Of a stretch of DNA of 64,000 nt, positions 33,993 through 46,484 are shown one piece after another. A program made the position numbers and the translations under genes. Under the pieces are notes generated by a model. It had not been told where the DNA came from. It did no database searches and saw nothing but the letters and a program-made list of their open reading frames with translations. The stretch spans positions 4,588,001 to 4,652,000 of the forward strand of contig JARFXM010000009.1 in NCBI GenBank assembly GCA_029532625.1, in the 5' to 3' direction. This stretch comes from Lomentospora prolificans (Eukaryota; Ascomycota; Sordariomycetes; Microascales; Microascaceae). The stretch's first letter is position 1. Each line of letters begins with the position of its first letter.

Positions 33993-36444
33993 CCGACTCG
34001 GATAGCAAGCCTCGGGAGTGCATTGGCGGGATCATCGATGATAAGCAGCGAGACAATAGGGAGAAGCAAGGGCAAGAGTGTGGGCAGGGAATCCAGCCGT
34101 CTATATACGACGGACAATAGCTTCCAGACTATGGGTCCTTGTCGAGACAGAGCCGAGCGCCTTGTATTTCACGGCCTGCATCCAACTAGGCTTGGTCACC
34201 GACCACAAGCGGCCGGGATGGTAGCACACAGTCAAACTGTGGAAATGGCACATGACAGAATCCGTGACTGGTTCGGTTGTTCCACATCACAAACGCGAAC
34301 TATCGCCGCGGTCTCCGGAGCGCGTAAGATTCATTCATTCAGCCAGCCATGGTCGCCGTTTTTAAGGCATGCGTGTCGGCTCACAGCCTTCGGGATAGAA
34401 CGTATCGCACCTTACCGGTGACGTGTTCGAAAACGGCGCCAATAGGGCCTTGTAATGCGTCTCCCGGGATGATAGCGCACTTGCACTTTAGGACTTGAGA
34501 GTGGGCAACGCCGGAGCCGTGGAGTCGGGCGCTTGCATGGGGGCAGACTACTTCGTAGCAAAGGCTAGGCAAGTGGTAGGGTGTCGATCAGACAAGGAAT
34601 GTTAGGGGGTGCGCATATTTAACGATGGCGACGCTAGGCAACGGTCCACCGAAATGTGTCTGGCTTCGACCCCGGGGACAGCAAGCCATTCTTCAGGCAT
34701 CCGGATATGAGAGAAGGCGAGATCCAGTCCATCGTCATACGGGAAGCCTGGAGAGCGCGACATGGCTGAATCATAATAACTACGACTCAGCCTGGGAGAT
34801 CCCTGCCAATATTCGAGGAGCTGATGGGTAGTGCCTTGCAGACCGGCGGTGTTGAAGAACCACTGGCTCGGATACTGGACGGCTGGCGGCGCCAGAAAGC
34901 TTGAGACGATTTCAGAGGATATGAGTGTGCAAATCAATTGGCCGAGACAAAACCAACCAGATGCAGGCAAGGGCATGACAGAGCAAGGAGCCAGGAAAGA
35001 GAGGGGATGGTTCAGTCAGAATCTGGGCAGGGTTGGGCGAGAGGGTAAGAGGCAATGTAAGGCTGCTCGACGAGGCAACAAGTGACGGAAGCAAGGCATC
35101 AGGGAGATAATTTTTCGACGCACTAACCTCCATGTTGGGGCCAGAAACTCGCCTCACGCGAGCTGGTTCCCTGGAATGTGAGCTGGTAACGAAACACTGA
35201 TGGCCAAGCGTTCAGAGGGCTGCGAAAAAAGGCGAAGCGACGGTGATTGTTGGAGACTCAGGTGGGGAGACTTGAGTCCGAAGTGAGGCTGGCTAGTTGG
35301 CTCCTGCGCTGGTTATAATCCTTGCCAAGTTCAGATGGTGCAGGGACAATCCCTAAATGATGACCAGAAACACTATTGGAGAAGAAGAAAAGTGGGATAG
35401 GCTAGAAGATGCTCCTACAAGAAGTCAGCCTTGCAGGAAGAGGGCAAGAGAGAGAGCAGTAACGCAGCGTAATAATACAATGTGTTGCAGACCAAGAGCT
35501 GCCTTGGGGTGGGAACTGGAAGGGAACATTGCGCTGTCGATAAGTAACGATAAAGCAAGTTTGGAAGGGGCTAGGGAGAATGCAGCGTCGCTGGCTTGGC
35601 TGGGTCTCTCCTGCCAAGCCAAGCTCTCGTCATATTTCGCATGTGGTCAGTGCGCGGGGGAATGATGGTATTGACGCTATCAAAACATCTCGCTCCCGGC
35701 CCTGTCGCACACCATCAACATGGAGTAGCTACCCTCAGCAAACGTCTTATTCCTTTCTAGAAAAGCCTGGCTATCGAATTCCCTGTTGCTCAGTCCATGC
35801 TCTGGGGCGGATTAATGCTCTTTGCTGGCTGTCTCCAACCGGACAACACTTCAACACTTGCGGGGAAGTTATGCCATTAGGTTCATAGTTTCGGCCAGTG
35901 TTGTTCGTGACCTTTTCTCCCTTTTTGAACGAGAACGGACAAAAATAACCCACATTGTTCAAGGTAAACTACGCAGTGATCGCTGCGGCATGCTGCATTT
36001 CACATCTGACAACTATTCCCACTTCCAATTGCTCAACGAAGGTTGTCTCTGCTAGTGGAGTCTCTCGCCCTGAATTCATCTTCATACCGGCCTCCCAAGG
36101 CCCTGGCCGTTTTCGAAGGGTTTGCCTAAATCATCGATTAGCTCTTTTACTCCAGAAGGGCACTCGCGATCGCACGAGGGGAATTGGGGTGGTTTGACCC
36201 AGGTATACCCAGAAAAGATATTATCGTCTGTTCACTATAATTATAGTTGCCTATAACGCCTATGATACATTGGCCCAATGTTTGCATCCATCCACCTTTG
36301 AAAGATAGTGTCAAAGCAACCCTCTTCCCCACGCGCCGTCATAACCAGTCCTGATCCGGCTCTCCCCAGAGACTAGGCGGTAGCGTATATCCTGGCTATC
36401 TCTGAGATCCCATTCTCCCCCCCCCCCCCCCCGAACCATAACGT
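33993..36444. other. Spacer upstream of GTR2
   Basis: 2.4 kb holding the GTR2 promoter and, at the right end, the 3' UTR of the membrane-protein gene. A 16-nt poly-C run is at 36417-36432. All ORFs are short and overlapping; no RNA gene is recognised. Confidence 0.5.
36417..36432 (+). repeat. Poly(C)16 homopolymer
   Basis: Sixteen consecutive C, 13 nt past the stop of the minus-strand membrane-protein gene (so G16 in its 3' UTR). Length could be an assembly artefact. Confidence 0.8.
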
Positions 36445-37210
36445 CTAGTAGGCGGGACTCGGTGTCTTCCTCGAGGGCGCACCCATGGCGTTGACGGCCT
36501 TCAGCACGATCAACTCTCCAATGGAAACACCCAAAATAATGATCTGGAGTGGCACCAGAGCCACAGAGAGCCCAAGTCCAGCCTGGCTCTGCTTGCAAAG
36601 TGTGCCAAAGTGGGGCCTCATAGTCATCGACACGTCGCGCCATTGGCAGCTCCAGCTTTGAACCGTGTCGACCTCCTTAGAAGCATTGACAGTATAGAAG
36701 AAGGAAATGGCGATAACCGCAGCTATGAAGGAGATGATGGTGGGGACCAGAACGGTGACGGCATTGAGAGCGGCTTTGGTACCGAGCTATAATGGATTAG
36801 AGATCGAGCCATTTCTAGGGGGGGAAACTCATGGGGAGGGCATTTCATAAGCTAGTACTTACAGACTTGATCCTTCCAAATCCGAGAGAGACACCGCTAG
36901 TCAACACAACAATAGCACTGCAGATGACTAGGGCAAGGGTGGGTCGAATGTTGAAATCTGCGGGCCAGAGGGGGAGTAGATAATCGCTGGGAAGGTGGGT
37001 GGCCTGGTAAACAGCCAAGGAATCGGCGGAGACGGCGAGGACAGTGACGGCAGAAAGGAGAGTAACGGTGGTGAGCGCGGTGCGTACATTGTCCAACAGG
37101 CTCAAGGTCTTGATTTTGGCTTGAACGGGCAGGTCATGGGAGTCGACTTCGAAGTCCGATGAATTCATCTGACGCTTGGACTCGGACATCGTGTCGGCCG
37201 TTGAAGACAT
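36445..37210 (-). CDS. Fungal four-helix membrane protein, function unknown
   Basis: Two exons on the minus strand: 37210-36863 and 36786-36445 (229 aa). The donor is GTAAGT after FGRIKS and phase 0 is kept. Four hydrophobic segments are visible: about 45-65, 90-111, 122-148 and 190-214, with the conserved-looking extracytosolic motif QSWSCQW between the third and fourth, and a second Cys (LCKQS) downstream that could pair with it. The N-terminal 40 residues are hydrophilic (SESKRQMNSSDFEVDSHDLP). The layout resembles conserved hypothetical tetraspan membrane proteins of Sordariomycetes; no enzyme motif is present. The start is taken as the ATG at 37210; another Met follows at residue 8, and the upstream frame is open but looks like 5' UTR. 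Confidence 0.78.
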
Positions 37211-40200
37211 TAGGAATTTGGGACAAGAATTAACCGGGAACGACTCAAGCGTATGCGAGCGATAGGATAGGAAAGTCTGGAGAAACGCAGTGCTATATAG
37301 CCCAGATTTTCCTAACAATGGGAGGTCGTCGGAAGCAAGACCAGCAGCACACGAGATAGAAGGAAAAGAAAGACAGGCCCGAATCAAGGCGTCCAAAGAT
37401 AGTACCGAAGCAACAAAAGGAAACGAGGAGTGATGTTTTAGAAGGAGACGAACAGACACGTATTGATAACAATCGGCATGAAGAAACACCAGAGACCTAG
37501 AGGGGAACTAAACTCTTCAAATAACATCCAGAGTCGCCTCGCCCTCGGAGCGGGGAGCCCCCAACTCTGGGAGACGAAAATAAGCTATCACATCTGCACA
37601 GAAATAGCCGCCCAGAGCCGTCCCCTTCATCTAACTAGCACGTCAAGCTCTGCAATACAAACCCTATGCGCGGTCCAGACATGACAAAAATATCTTCGGC
37701 AAGATGTAAGGGCCCCGGGCGTTAAGACTCTCAAAATGGCAAAGAGCGACGGGATAGCCGCGCTTTGCTGCTTGATGTTATGGAGGGCAGGAAGCGATGC
37801 TCCGGATTGGTTCACTGGCATGCAGGAGGAGGGGACGCGAGCGCTTAACCACCACCCAACCTCAGGGATCGCGCCAATCATGGGAAGCAAAGCTCGCCTT
37901 CCGCCGGCCAGAAATAGAGGCCGACTCTCAAGGCGTCTTCGTTTCTCATTTGCCTATTTCCCACAATTCCCATGCCCTCTTGTTGAAGGAATGGTCGAGA
38001 CCATTTCCATGGCGAATGACGACGAACCTACGAATTACCTAAGATTCTATGGATCCTTTCCAGGCCGCGAACGGGTCAGTCTGTCAGCATCCTAGGCCCC
38101 GAGTGTCTAACAGGGCATGAAGTCCCGATTTAACCCAATTCAATACCGCAGGGCGGACTTCTCTAGCGGCTCCCTCGAATGGGCGTGACCTTGCTTGTCT
38201 TGGTTGCAGAGCGCGGTCCGTGGCAAGGCTAGGTACCCTCCAAACGGCGCCCAAAAATGATTTTATGACCAACAGAAAGATCATGACGATTGTCGTCATG
38301 GATGGCTGGTCCCCCAATCGGGCACCACACTACCTTCGTAAGGTCCTAAAGTTCTGCCGTCAGTTGTCTGCAGGCGCTGTCATCCGGTTTGATGATGGAA
38401 GCGTCAAACAATTGATTTCATTCTCTCTCTCTCTCAACGTAGAGGCAACTAGGAGGGCCGCCGCGTCTTGGAACCAAGATGGACTGGCGCCCTGTGACCT
38501 GTTGTCGACGAGGACGATGGTCGGAAATCGTCCCAATCCAGCTAGATTAGCGGCAGATTACCAACCGTTGAGCCGCTACCTCTCTTATCAGCTGGTCTCG
38601 GCCACAGCACACTGTCCTGTTCGAAGCTACCGCTGGCTCTGTGACTGCACTAGATGTCATGTCCTGATCCTATTACAGACCAGCTATTGACGTTGAAATT
38701 ATCGACGGCTGTCCGTGACACGTTACTATGACAAACCTTCCGGCTGCTAATGAGTCGTTCTAGAGCCACACAGTGCGGCTGCTTTCTGTCCTATTCGCTT
38801 CTGAGCACGAGGGTAAAGATGGACCAAACGAGGCCTAACGAGGGACAAAACCGTCGACATAGAGGGGTGACTTGATTTAGGAGGCGCCGCTGGCGGCAGG
38901 CTCACCCTTGTACCAGTAGTGGGATTTGTTAAGCCACCAGGCTAGTACAGGTCTCGTGCTCGCCAAGCAGTGATGTGGGTAGCACCAAACCGCGAAGTTG
39001 GATATTTCATCACCCCTTCACCACGCCAGCGCAAACGGCGACGGGTCTTTTGAGGCTACTAGACTCGAACTCGCAAGCCAAACCGGTCCGGCGTTGAAGA
39101 CAGCCTAGGTTTCCCCCGGCTCGCGGTATATTTGGCTCCTGGTATTAGCTCAATTTCAAACTTCCAAACGATAAATAATAACAGAGCTGAGGCTTGCTTG
39201 ATTACACTTTTCGCTTAATACTACTATCCCTGGATGAAGGCTTGCTGTGCCCGGGATCCTACCAGGACGAGGAGACAAAAGAACAAGACGCTAGGGCCAG
39301 CACGAGTCCTGCGGCTGCTCGTTTGGAGGCCGCGGACCTGGTGGGTTCGGGCAAGGGTGCCGTTGTTCTCTGACGGCGTTTGAAAGGCCGTCGCAGCGGG
39401 AGCGGCGAGCCGTTCCAGAGAAGCTGCCCGCGAGAATGTAGATGAGACGAACGATGAACCTGGCGTCGTTTCTCCCTCTCTTCACAGCCGCCCCCTTCGA
39501 ACTGTGCACATTCAGGTTGGGAACCGGATGAACTCCCCCCAAGGGGCCCCCCTTCTTGTCGGCGCCCGTCCATGGGCCTCGTTTGTACACCAGGTTCGTA
39601 CTTTTTTGTAAACAAGCAATTTGTAGTATCCATGGGTTCGCGAACTTGATGGTGGGCGGAAAGGAGAAAAGGGCAATAAAAAGCAATGCTCCGAAGGGGA
39701 TACAGCAAGGAATTATTACGTGGACACTAAAATTTCAAATGGGACTGGACCAACAAGGCCCTGGTGCCTCCCCCGCCCTCTTCGGACGGGACTCAGGCTC
39801 CCCCTTCTCGGTTGGTTGGACGAAGTACTTCGGTGCTAGAACCCGAGCTGCGCGATAATACATTCAATGCGACGTTTGGGGATTCCCGGAGACATTGAGG
39901 AGAGCCATTTTAGATTGCCGTGCGCCCTTGGGGCCATGTCTGTCCACAAGCGACGGGGGCAGGCAATTGAGGAGATCATCTTCCTTTGTTTCTCCTCCCT
40001 CGCACCCTGCCCCTCCCCTTCCCATCATGTTCCTGAGCGTTTCGCGGCATGGCTCTGTATGCCGGAGGGCTGCACTACACTTTTGTGGCATCCAGGGTTG
40101 TGCCCCAGCGTCTCCTGTCTGGAAGGAACATGGAAAAGACTACGAATGGCACAGCTTCCACAAGTCACTGCTAGCCACAACGACCTGGCTGGCGCGCTCT

Positions 40201-43200
40201 GGAGCTGGCGGCCCCGCCAGGGACACGGCGATCCCCAATGGTCAGTTTGGAACCAGTCGGCATAAGCGTCTTCTGCGGGTCATCCCTCCCCCATGTAGCA
40301 AACACATGTCAGGAAAGTGAGAGAGGGAACAGTCAAGGACAAAGGAAAAAAAAAAAAAAAACAAATTCCTGTTGAACACCGGGACTCTGAACCAAGGAGC
40401 AAGAAAGATGTGGGTTCTTAAACCCGGATTTCGACTCTACGCCTCTTACAGCGAGAAAAACAGCGAGACGGCCGTACCCTTTGTGTTCTTGGCTTTCAGC
40501 TTTCTCCGCCCACCACCCACACATGAGTCCCGGAATTGCGTGGCTTCAGCTTCGCTGTCACGGTGCTATCCTTAAATCTAACAAGCTTCCAGCTTTTGCC
40601 ATCCGCCGGCCCTGCTAATAATATTTGGGGCAAAATCAAGGAGGCCAATACAACCTCGTGTCTTTAATTCCCGGAGACCCTTTCCGGATGTGTTATTTCC
40701 CACATGATACCGCGCATGCCACTTGTGTCGACTTCATCTTAATCCAGTCCCCGGGCCCGAATGCTGTTTCCTCCCGCCGCACTGATATTACACAATATCC
40801 TGTTCCGTTTGTTCATTGGCTTCCATTGGCCGAAACACCAGCTTTGGTCTGTCAGAGCAGAGTTGGATTATCCAAGATTGAAATCTGCCATCCCCGCTCA
40901 GGGTGCAGGCTCTCTTACATTTCGGCCCATTCCGCCTCAGCAAATATTAGTGGCAAGGCCTAAAGGGTATTCGCCGATGTATTGATGGTATGTGTGTGTG
41001 TAGGACGGAGGTGCTAGTGCTTCCAAGACTGCACCACGGTACGCCTGTTGCTGCCCCTTCGACCCTGCAATTCACCACCGCGTGTCTCTGCTGGCCTCTC
41101 TGCAAGGCCGCTTTCCTCTTAAGGCCCCAGTGCAAACTGCAAGACATCTGATGTCGTCTCCGAGTCGCATCCTTCCCTTTACGCATTCTCTCCGTCCCAC
41201 GCATGAAGAGATAAAACGACCAGAATTTGACTTGGTCGGTCTAGCCCACCTTAAGATGGTCTAGCTGGTTTGTCTTTCTCTGCCCGTAGTTCCTTCTGCA
41301 ACCTCTGCAACCTCTGCAACCAGTCGCCGTCACATACAGGCCGTCGTAGATCCTCTGCTGATGAAGCCGTTGCTGCAGCTTTTGCAGTGTCACAGAAGCC
41401 ATCCTAACCCTCTTGCACATCCTCGAACGCCTCATGGAGCCCGGCTAGGCGGGCTCCCACATGATCCTTAGTCGAGCTGGGCTTCTCCCCCCTCCCCCCT
41501 CCCCTCCCCAAAAAAAGGACCCCTGTCCACCAACACCTTCCGCTTGCTTTTTCTTTTTTTTCTCGTGCATTCTTTTCCCAGGAACTCGGGTTCTGGGATT
41601 TGCCACATGCCATCTCCCGCATCGTGCTGCTGTCCTCACCCTCGAGCCTCCCATTCCCCCAAAGCTCTTCCTCGGACACATTCCACTTGACACACCGGGG
41701 CCGAGCAGAAATCCAACACCCACACAAGCCCCTTTTGTTTCCGTTGGCCGCCCTCACTGCCACCTTGCCTTGCCTTCTACTACATACCTGGACCGGCGTG
41801 CTCCCCGAACAGGCAACTTTGCGGAATGAATGCTGAATCCCACCTCATATCCACGGGCTTCACGTCCGAGGATAGCTGGGCATTCTTGATGGACGGTCCG
41901 CCTCGGCCTCCCGGCCGAATTCAGCTCACATGGACATCCGGCCACTGCTCCAGCCATGGAAGTTGGGCCCTAGTGGGCCTTGATTGGCATGGTGGCCGCG
42001 GTCTAATAGTGTAAGCCTGGGGTGCTTAGTTCAGAGGCAGGCTGCAGCAGGTTAGGGTAATCGTGACCCTGCAGTCGTACTGCTACTATACTCTACATCC
42101 ATTACTGTAGTAATAATAGGTGCGAGAAACCAGAGCAGAGTTGAAAATCGAAGTACTCCTGTACCTTCTGTTTGAGCAGGTGTGGTGTGGAAATATGGGG
42201 GTGGAGACTTTTTTTGGATGCGTCATCAAAGCTAGTTCACAAGGGAAAGGGAGACAGGGAGGGAGGGGGGAAGGGGGCAGGAACATTGAAGGAAGGAAGG
42301 AGGGGTGTGGTTTTGAACATATACCCTAAAGTATGAACATCGCGGGACGTTGTTTCTTTTCTTTTCTCCGTCGCTTGGTCCAGTTTCAACCTCCCTTCTT
42401 GCTTTTTCTCATTCCCATGTCATTCGACCCTTGCTTGCTGAGCCAGGCTTCATCTGCTGTCCATCGAACCAAACTCTCTTCCCGCAGTCACAGCCCTAGC
42501 TCTGGTCGTTTTCCGTATCAATCCTCGGTGGGTACCCGAGAGGGTTTTTAAGTCTGGATGCTGTCTATATTGCAAGCTTCCATCCCCACATTCACTTGGC
42601 ACCAGGTTTGACCAGTGCAGGCCGCCCTCAAGCCTATCAAAGCCGAGCCGCCGTGTTTTATACCACGCTACACTACTTCGCACACCACGCTCCACTGTTC
42701 GGTGGCATCTACCTGGTACTTGGACATATATACCATCGTCCCAACGGTACCCATCCTGCGAAGACCATCCATCCTTGCCTGCATTTCTACCCCGTTCCAA
42801 TCTGCCTCCATTCGTTGGGCCTATTCCTCTCTTTCTTCCTTTTACCGGAGTCCGTCTTAATCTCTGCTCTCACCTCTTGCGCCTCTAACTCCCTTCCAAC
42901 ATCCGTAGATCACCCATCTTCTACCCTCCTTCCGGCTTCCGCAGACGGTATTCTTCCTAGTCCCGGACGTTCACCTCGAGCAACCGGTTCTATTGATTGT
43001 ATCTTCAGCTAGTGGGGCACAACTCTCTCTCGATCACTTCAAGAGCTCGTCTTAGCAGTTAATACGAACGAGTTTCACCTCCGCCATAGCAAATTGCTTC
43101 GTTAAACCTGAGGCGGCGCGAACTGACGATACACCAGCACCATCAGCGCCTATTTGGAGGGGTGGAGAAGCGTCCTGCGCAGAAACGGGCGGCAGACCGC

Positions 43201-43214
43201 TTTGTTCTAGTAGG
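37211..43214. other. 6 kb gene-poor region
   Basis: No ORF here exceeds about 160 codons, none has a recognisable domain, and I could not assemble a spliced gene. Simple repeats include (TC)n near 38421-38434, a CTCTGCAAC tandem at about 41295-41320, a TGTGTG run near 40990 and an A17 run at 40345-40362. The right end (about 42300-43214) is C/T-rich and is probably the promoter and leader of the 2EXR gene. It could hold noncoding transcripts, which sequence alone cannot show. Confidence 0.5.
41295..41320 (+). repeat. CTCTGCAAC short tandem repeat
   Basis: The 9-nt unit occurs about three times in tandem. It lies in a gene-poor region. Confidence 0.7.
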
Positions 43215-44199
43215 ATGGCACAGTCGGCCAACTTTTTTGTAAGTATAGATTCCTTCCCCTTAGATAACTAGTTTCGGATGGCTCCGAAGTTCACAGTCGA
43301 CTGTGCGGAGAAGCTCGATTCCCTGCTGCCGCCGGAATCTCCTCATCTCCGGCTGTCAGAACTTTGCTGTCCATCAACGCGCATGCAGGCTTCTCTATGT
43401 AGAACAGCCACGGCTCGAAAAAATGTGCACCCACTTTAGCTGCTTGGCTTGAACTAACGAATACAAACTTATATCACAGCATCACTTCCTAGAACTTCCC
43501 ACGGAGCTCCGTCTTACAATTTGGAATCTCAATCTTTACCAGCCGCGGATCGTCCCTATCCATATTGACGCCCCATCACCTTCAGAAACCGAGGGCCTGT
43601 CGTTTCCCAGCTTGTCTGTGCTACCGCAATGCGTCTCTCCATGCCCGGCGCCAGCGAACCTTCATGTCTGCCGTGAGGCCCGCCGGGAAGCCCTCAAGCA
43701 TCACCGTCTATCATTCGGGATGTACCAGGAGCCGGGGAGGGTGTTTTTCAATCCGGACTCGGACATCCTTTATTTTGGGTACCGTGAGGGCTTTGGAGCC
43801 TCCGAATCGCAGTTCCGTACCGCCATGTCACTCTGCTCGCCCGCCGACCTCGCCCAAGTACGTCGACTTGCTATCAACGAAGCTGTTTTCAGGGTGGGCT
43901 GCAAGTACGTTCACTCCCTCGCAGCTGATGTGCTAGCACTGGTGAGATTGCGCATGCCGGCTCTTGAGGAGCTCGTATTCGTGCCGGCCACGGCGGCAGG
44001 GACGGATGATACGGCCTACTCGAGCTATGATGCCGACTTGGTATTAGCCCACATTGGCACTACCAACGAAACGATTGAGATGACACGCCAAGTCAAGATG
44101 GCGCTCGATGATTTTTGTACGAAATATCCGGACTGGAAGAAGCCCAACTACCGGGTTATGGCTATCGTCAAAGCTTCAAAACAAAAGAAGAGACAATAA
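43215..44199 (+). CDS. 2EXR domain protein
   Basis: Two exons: 43215-43238 and 43480-44199 (247 aa). The 241-nt intron has an ACTAAC near 43453. Splicing joins MAQSANFF to HHFLELPTELRLTIWNLNLYQPRIV, the hallmark start of the fungal 2EXR domain (about residues 8-120), followed by the CREARREALKHH helix and the FNPDSDILYFG strand. The second half is a variable helical region with a basic end (KASKQKKRQ). 2EXR proteins are abundant in filamentous ascomycetes, often in lineage-specific copies; their biochemical role is not settled. No signal peptide or membrane segment is seen. Confidence 0.85.
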
Positions 44200-46484
44200 T
44201 GCTATATACTTGAGGGTGAAGGTAGCCGTCACCCCTCATCAAGGTGGAGGGGCTTTAAATCACGTTTGCAAGAAGAAGTTTGAGGTGGATGAGCTCGTGG
44301 CGACGGTTGACGGGCCGAATATGCGTCGACGAGTGCGGTTTTGAACAGGGACACCAAACCGAATACGACGGCGTCTGGCGGAACCTTTTTTTCAGGTTAC
44401 ATGATAGATTTGGGCTGGTTTCAAAGCTGTAAGAGGGCTTGGGCTTATAGGCGCTGTTGGCTTGCTGCATTTCGTTCCCATGCTTTTTCCCTTTTAAATG
44501 GTTGACGATGATGACGACTTTACGTTATAATCCCTTTGGAAGGAAGGGGGAATGAATATCTGTACAATAGAATGTATCAAAGGGTGGGCTTATATTTTGA
44601 GAAGCTTTTTAAGGGAACGGTTTGATGTCAACTGCAAAGGAACTACAGCGATGCTTTGAAGGTGTGAAGCGGACGAGGGAGAGGGTGTCGGCAGCCAAGC
44701 TAAGGCAACATGGAAGAGTGAGACGAAGGCGCGCGCCATGTCATGGGCTAGTCCAGTTGCATCGCTATTGTTATGAGAGCGCGCCCGATACTGTCGTACA
44801 TGGGAGGGAAACCAGCGATAGCTCTTGTCGAAAGCTCTTCTCTTAGCTAGCGTGCTTTAACAGCAGAGAGTGGGATGCGACAAATGGCTACCTTGGTAAA
44901 CCACACTAATTTGTTAACCAAAACTGTTAGCGCCACAAACGGGTTCGTAGCATGAGCGAATCAGAATGGCGAATTGAGGCCGCATTCTAATCCCTGCTTT
45001 TAGGGAAAGACGCCAACAAGCCCCGAGCTCGTGAGCTCGTGAGCTGGCTCGTGGAAGGCGGCTAGGGGGAGAGGAGCCGAGGTTGCTTAGGGAGGTGTGT
45101 GGTAAATTTTCCGCACACAGCGGCGGCTCCGAGAGGAAGGTCCTGACTCCTGTGCCTTGATAGTACCTTTTCCCCCTCCAAATCCTTGTTCACCCCAAGG
45201 TCAAAGGGTGCGGTTGTGGCATCTGAATTTCGGAGGGGGATAACCGGGGCTGGACGGAGGGAGGAGTCCCCTTCATCCACTAAAAATGCCGTGGTGTCGA
45301 AGGCCAATTGATGACGTGGGCAAGTTGCCAGTTGAGAGCTCCGGTCACGGTATTGTAGCCCCGAGGCGCTGTGGCTGCAACAGAGTTTGAGACATTGAGT
45401 CACGAGCCCTGCTGGCGATGAATCGGATTCGGGCGTAGAGTTGGGTCGTTTTAGAGGACCACGTTGTGGTGGACCTTTGGTGACCGAGCCGACGGTACAC
45501 GTACAAGCGGAACGAGGGCGGACTAGAGGTGGAAGTGCACAGCAGCGCTTCTTAGATGAAGCTCTCCTCAAGTAGCGGATGTGCAAGGGTAGGGTGGGGA
45601 TGTTCACGAGCCCACGAGCCCACGACCTCAAAGCTTCCCTTGCCGCCAAAGGCCCCAGCTTCGTTGCAGCTGTGCTAAATTCGCCTTGCGGATCCGAGAG
45701 CTACTCCGGCAAGGGATGAAGCGCTTGAAGGAGGGAGAAAAGTACTCTCGACTTTGAGGAGGCAAGTCATCGATTGATGATGCCCTTACTCTTGGGCTAG
45801 ATGAGTCACCCAGTTACATCGGCTTCCTCAAGTCCAAGTCCATGAACGTCCCCATCACAGTTTTCGTATTCGTGCCAGCCTACTCCTGCAGCATCAGGCA
45901 GGCATCGGGCGAGCCCATCATGATGGCATGTGCGCTTACCGTTTGTACGAGCGCAAGTGCGGGCGGCCGTGACGACCGACCACTCACCGACATGGACCAC
46001 ATTGAATGCACATACGTTGTAATGTTAGCGTCCCGCTAGCTCTCCATGGCTTGCAATGCGTGGTTGAGATTGGCGCTACGAAGGATAGCTTCCTTGCACT
46101 AAATAGGTGGCATCAACACTCCATGTCATTAATCAATCAATGGATGCGGTCAATGTGGGCAACCCGCCCAAAAGTAGGCAAGGTACATTGTGATCCACAA
46201 AACGTCGCTCCTTCATACAAATTTACTTCGTTTGCTATGACGATTGATTGCATTTTTACATTTGCTTCCGCCCAGAGAATAGATTTTGAAATCATCATAC
46301 CAATTGCCCTCACCGTAAGCTTGTGGGAAGGTGCCAAGACCTCCGAATAGCATATTGCGAGCTTCTCAAAACTAAGACAAGCCTTGCTTTGCTCTTCATC
46401 TAAGCTCCGTGCCCGGATACCTCTCCCCCCCGCCGCTCCCGCTTGTGAGCCGAGTGAGTGGTCCAGTCAGTCCTCGGCCCAGCC
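44200..46484. other. Spacer between the 2EXR gene and the histidine phosphatase
   Basis: About 2.3 kb. The longest frame, 45062-45649 on the minus strand (195 codons), is Pro/Ser/Arg-rich with no recognisable domain and is probably chance. A GTGAGCTC-type direct repeat lies near 45026-45050. No RNA gene is recognised. Confidence 0.45.

Noticed and set aside
39040..39100. tRNA-like string with CTCGAACTCGC
   Set aside because: No matching A box or acceptor stem could be paired around it.
45062..45649. 195-codon minus-strand ORF
   Set aside because: Arg/Ser/Pro-rich with no domain, signal peptide or homologue recognised; expected by chance in a GC-balanced 2.3 kb spacer.
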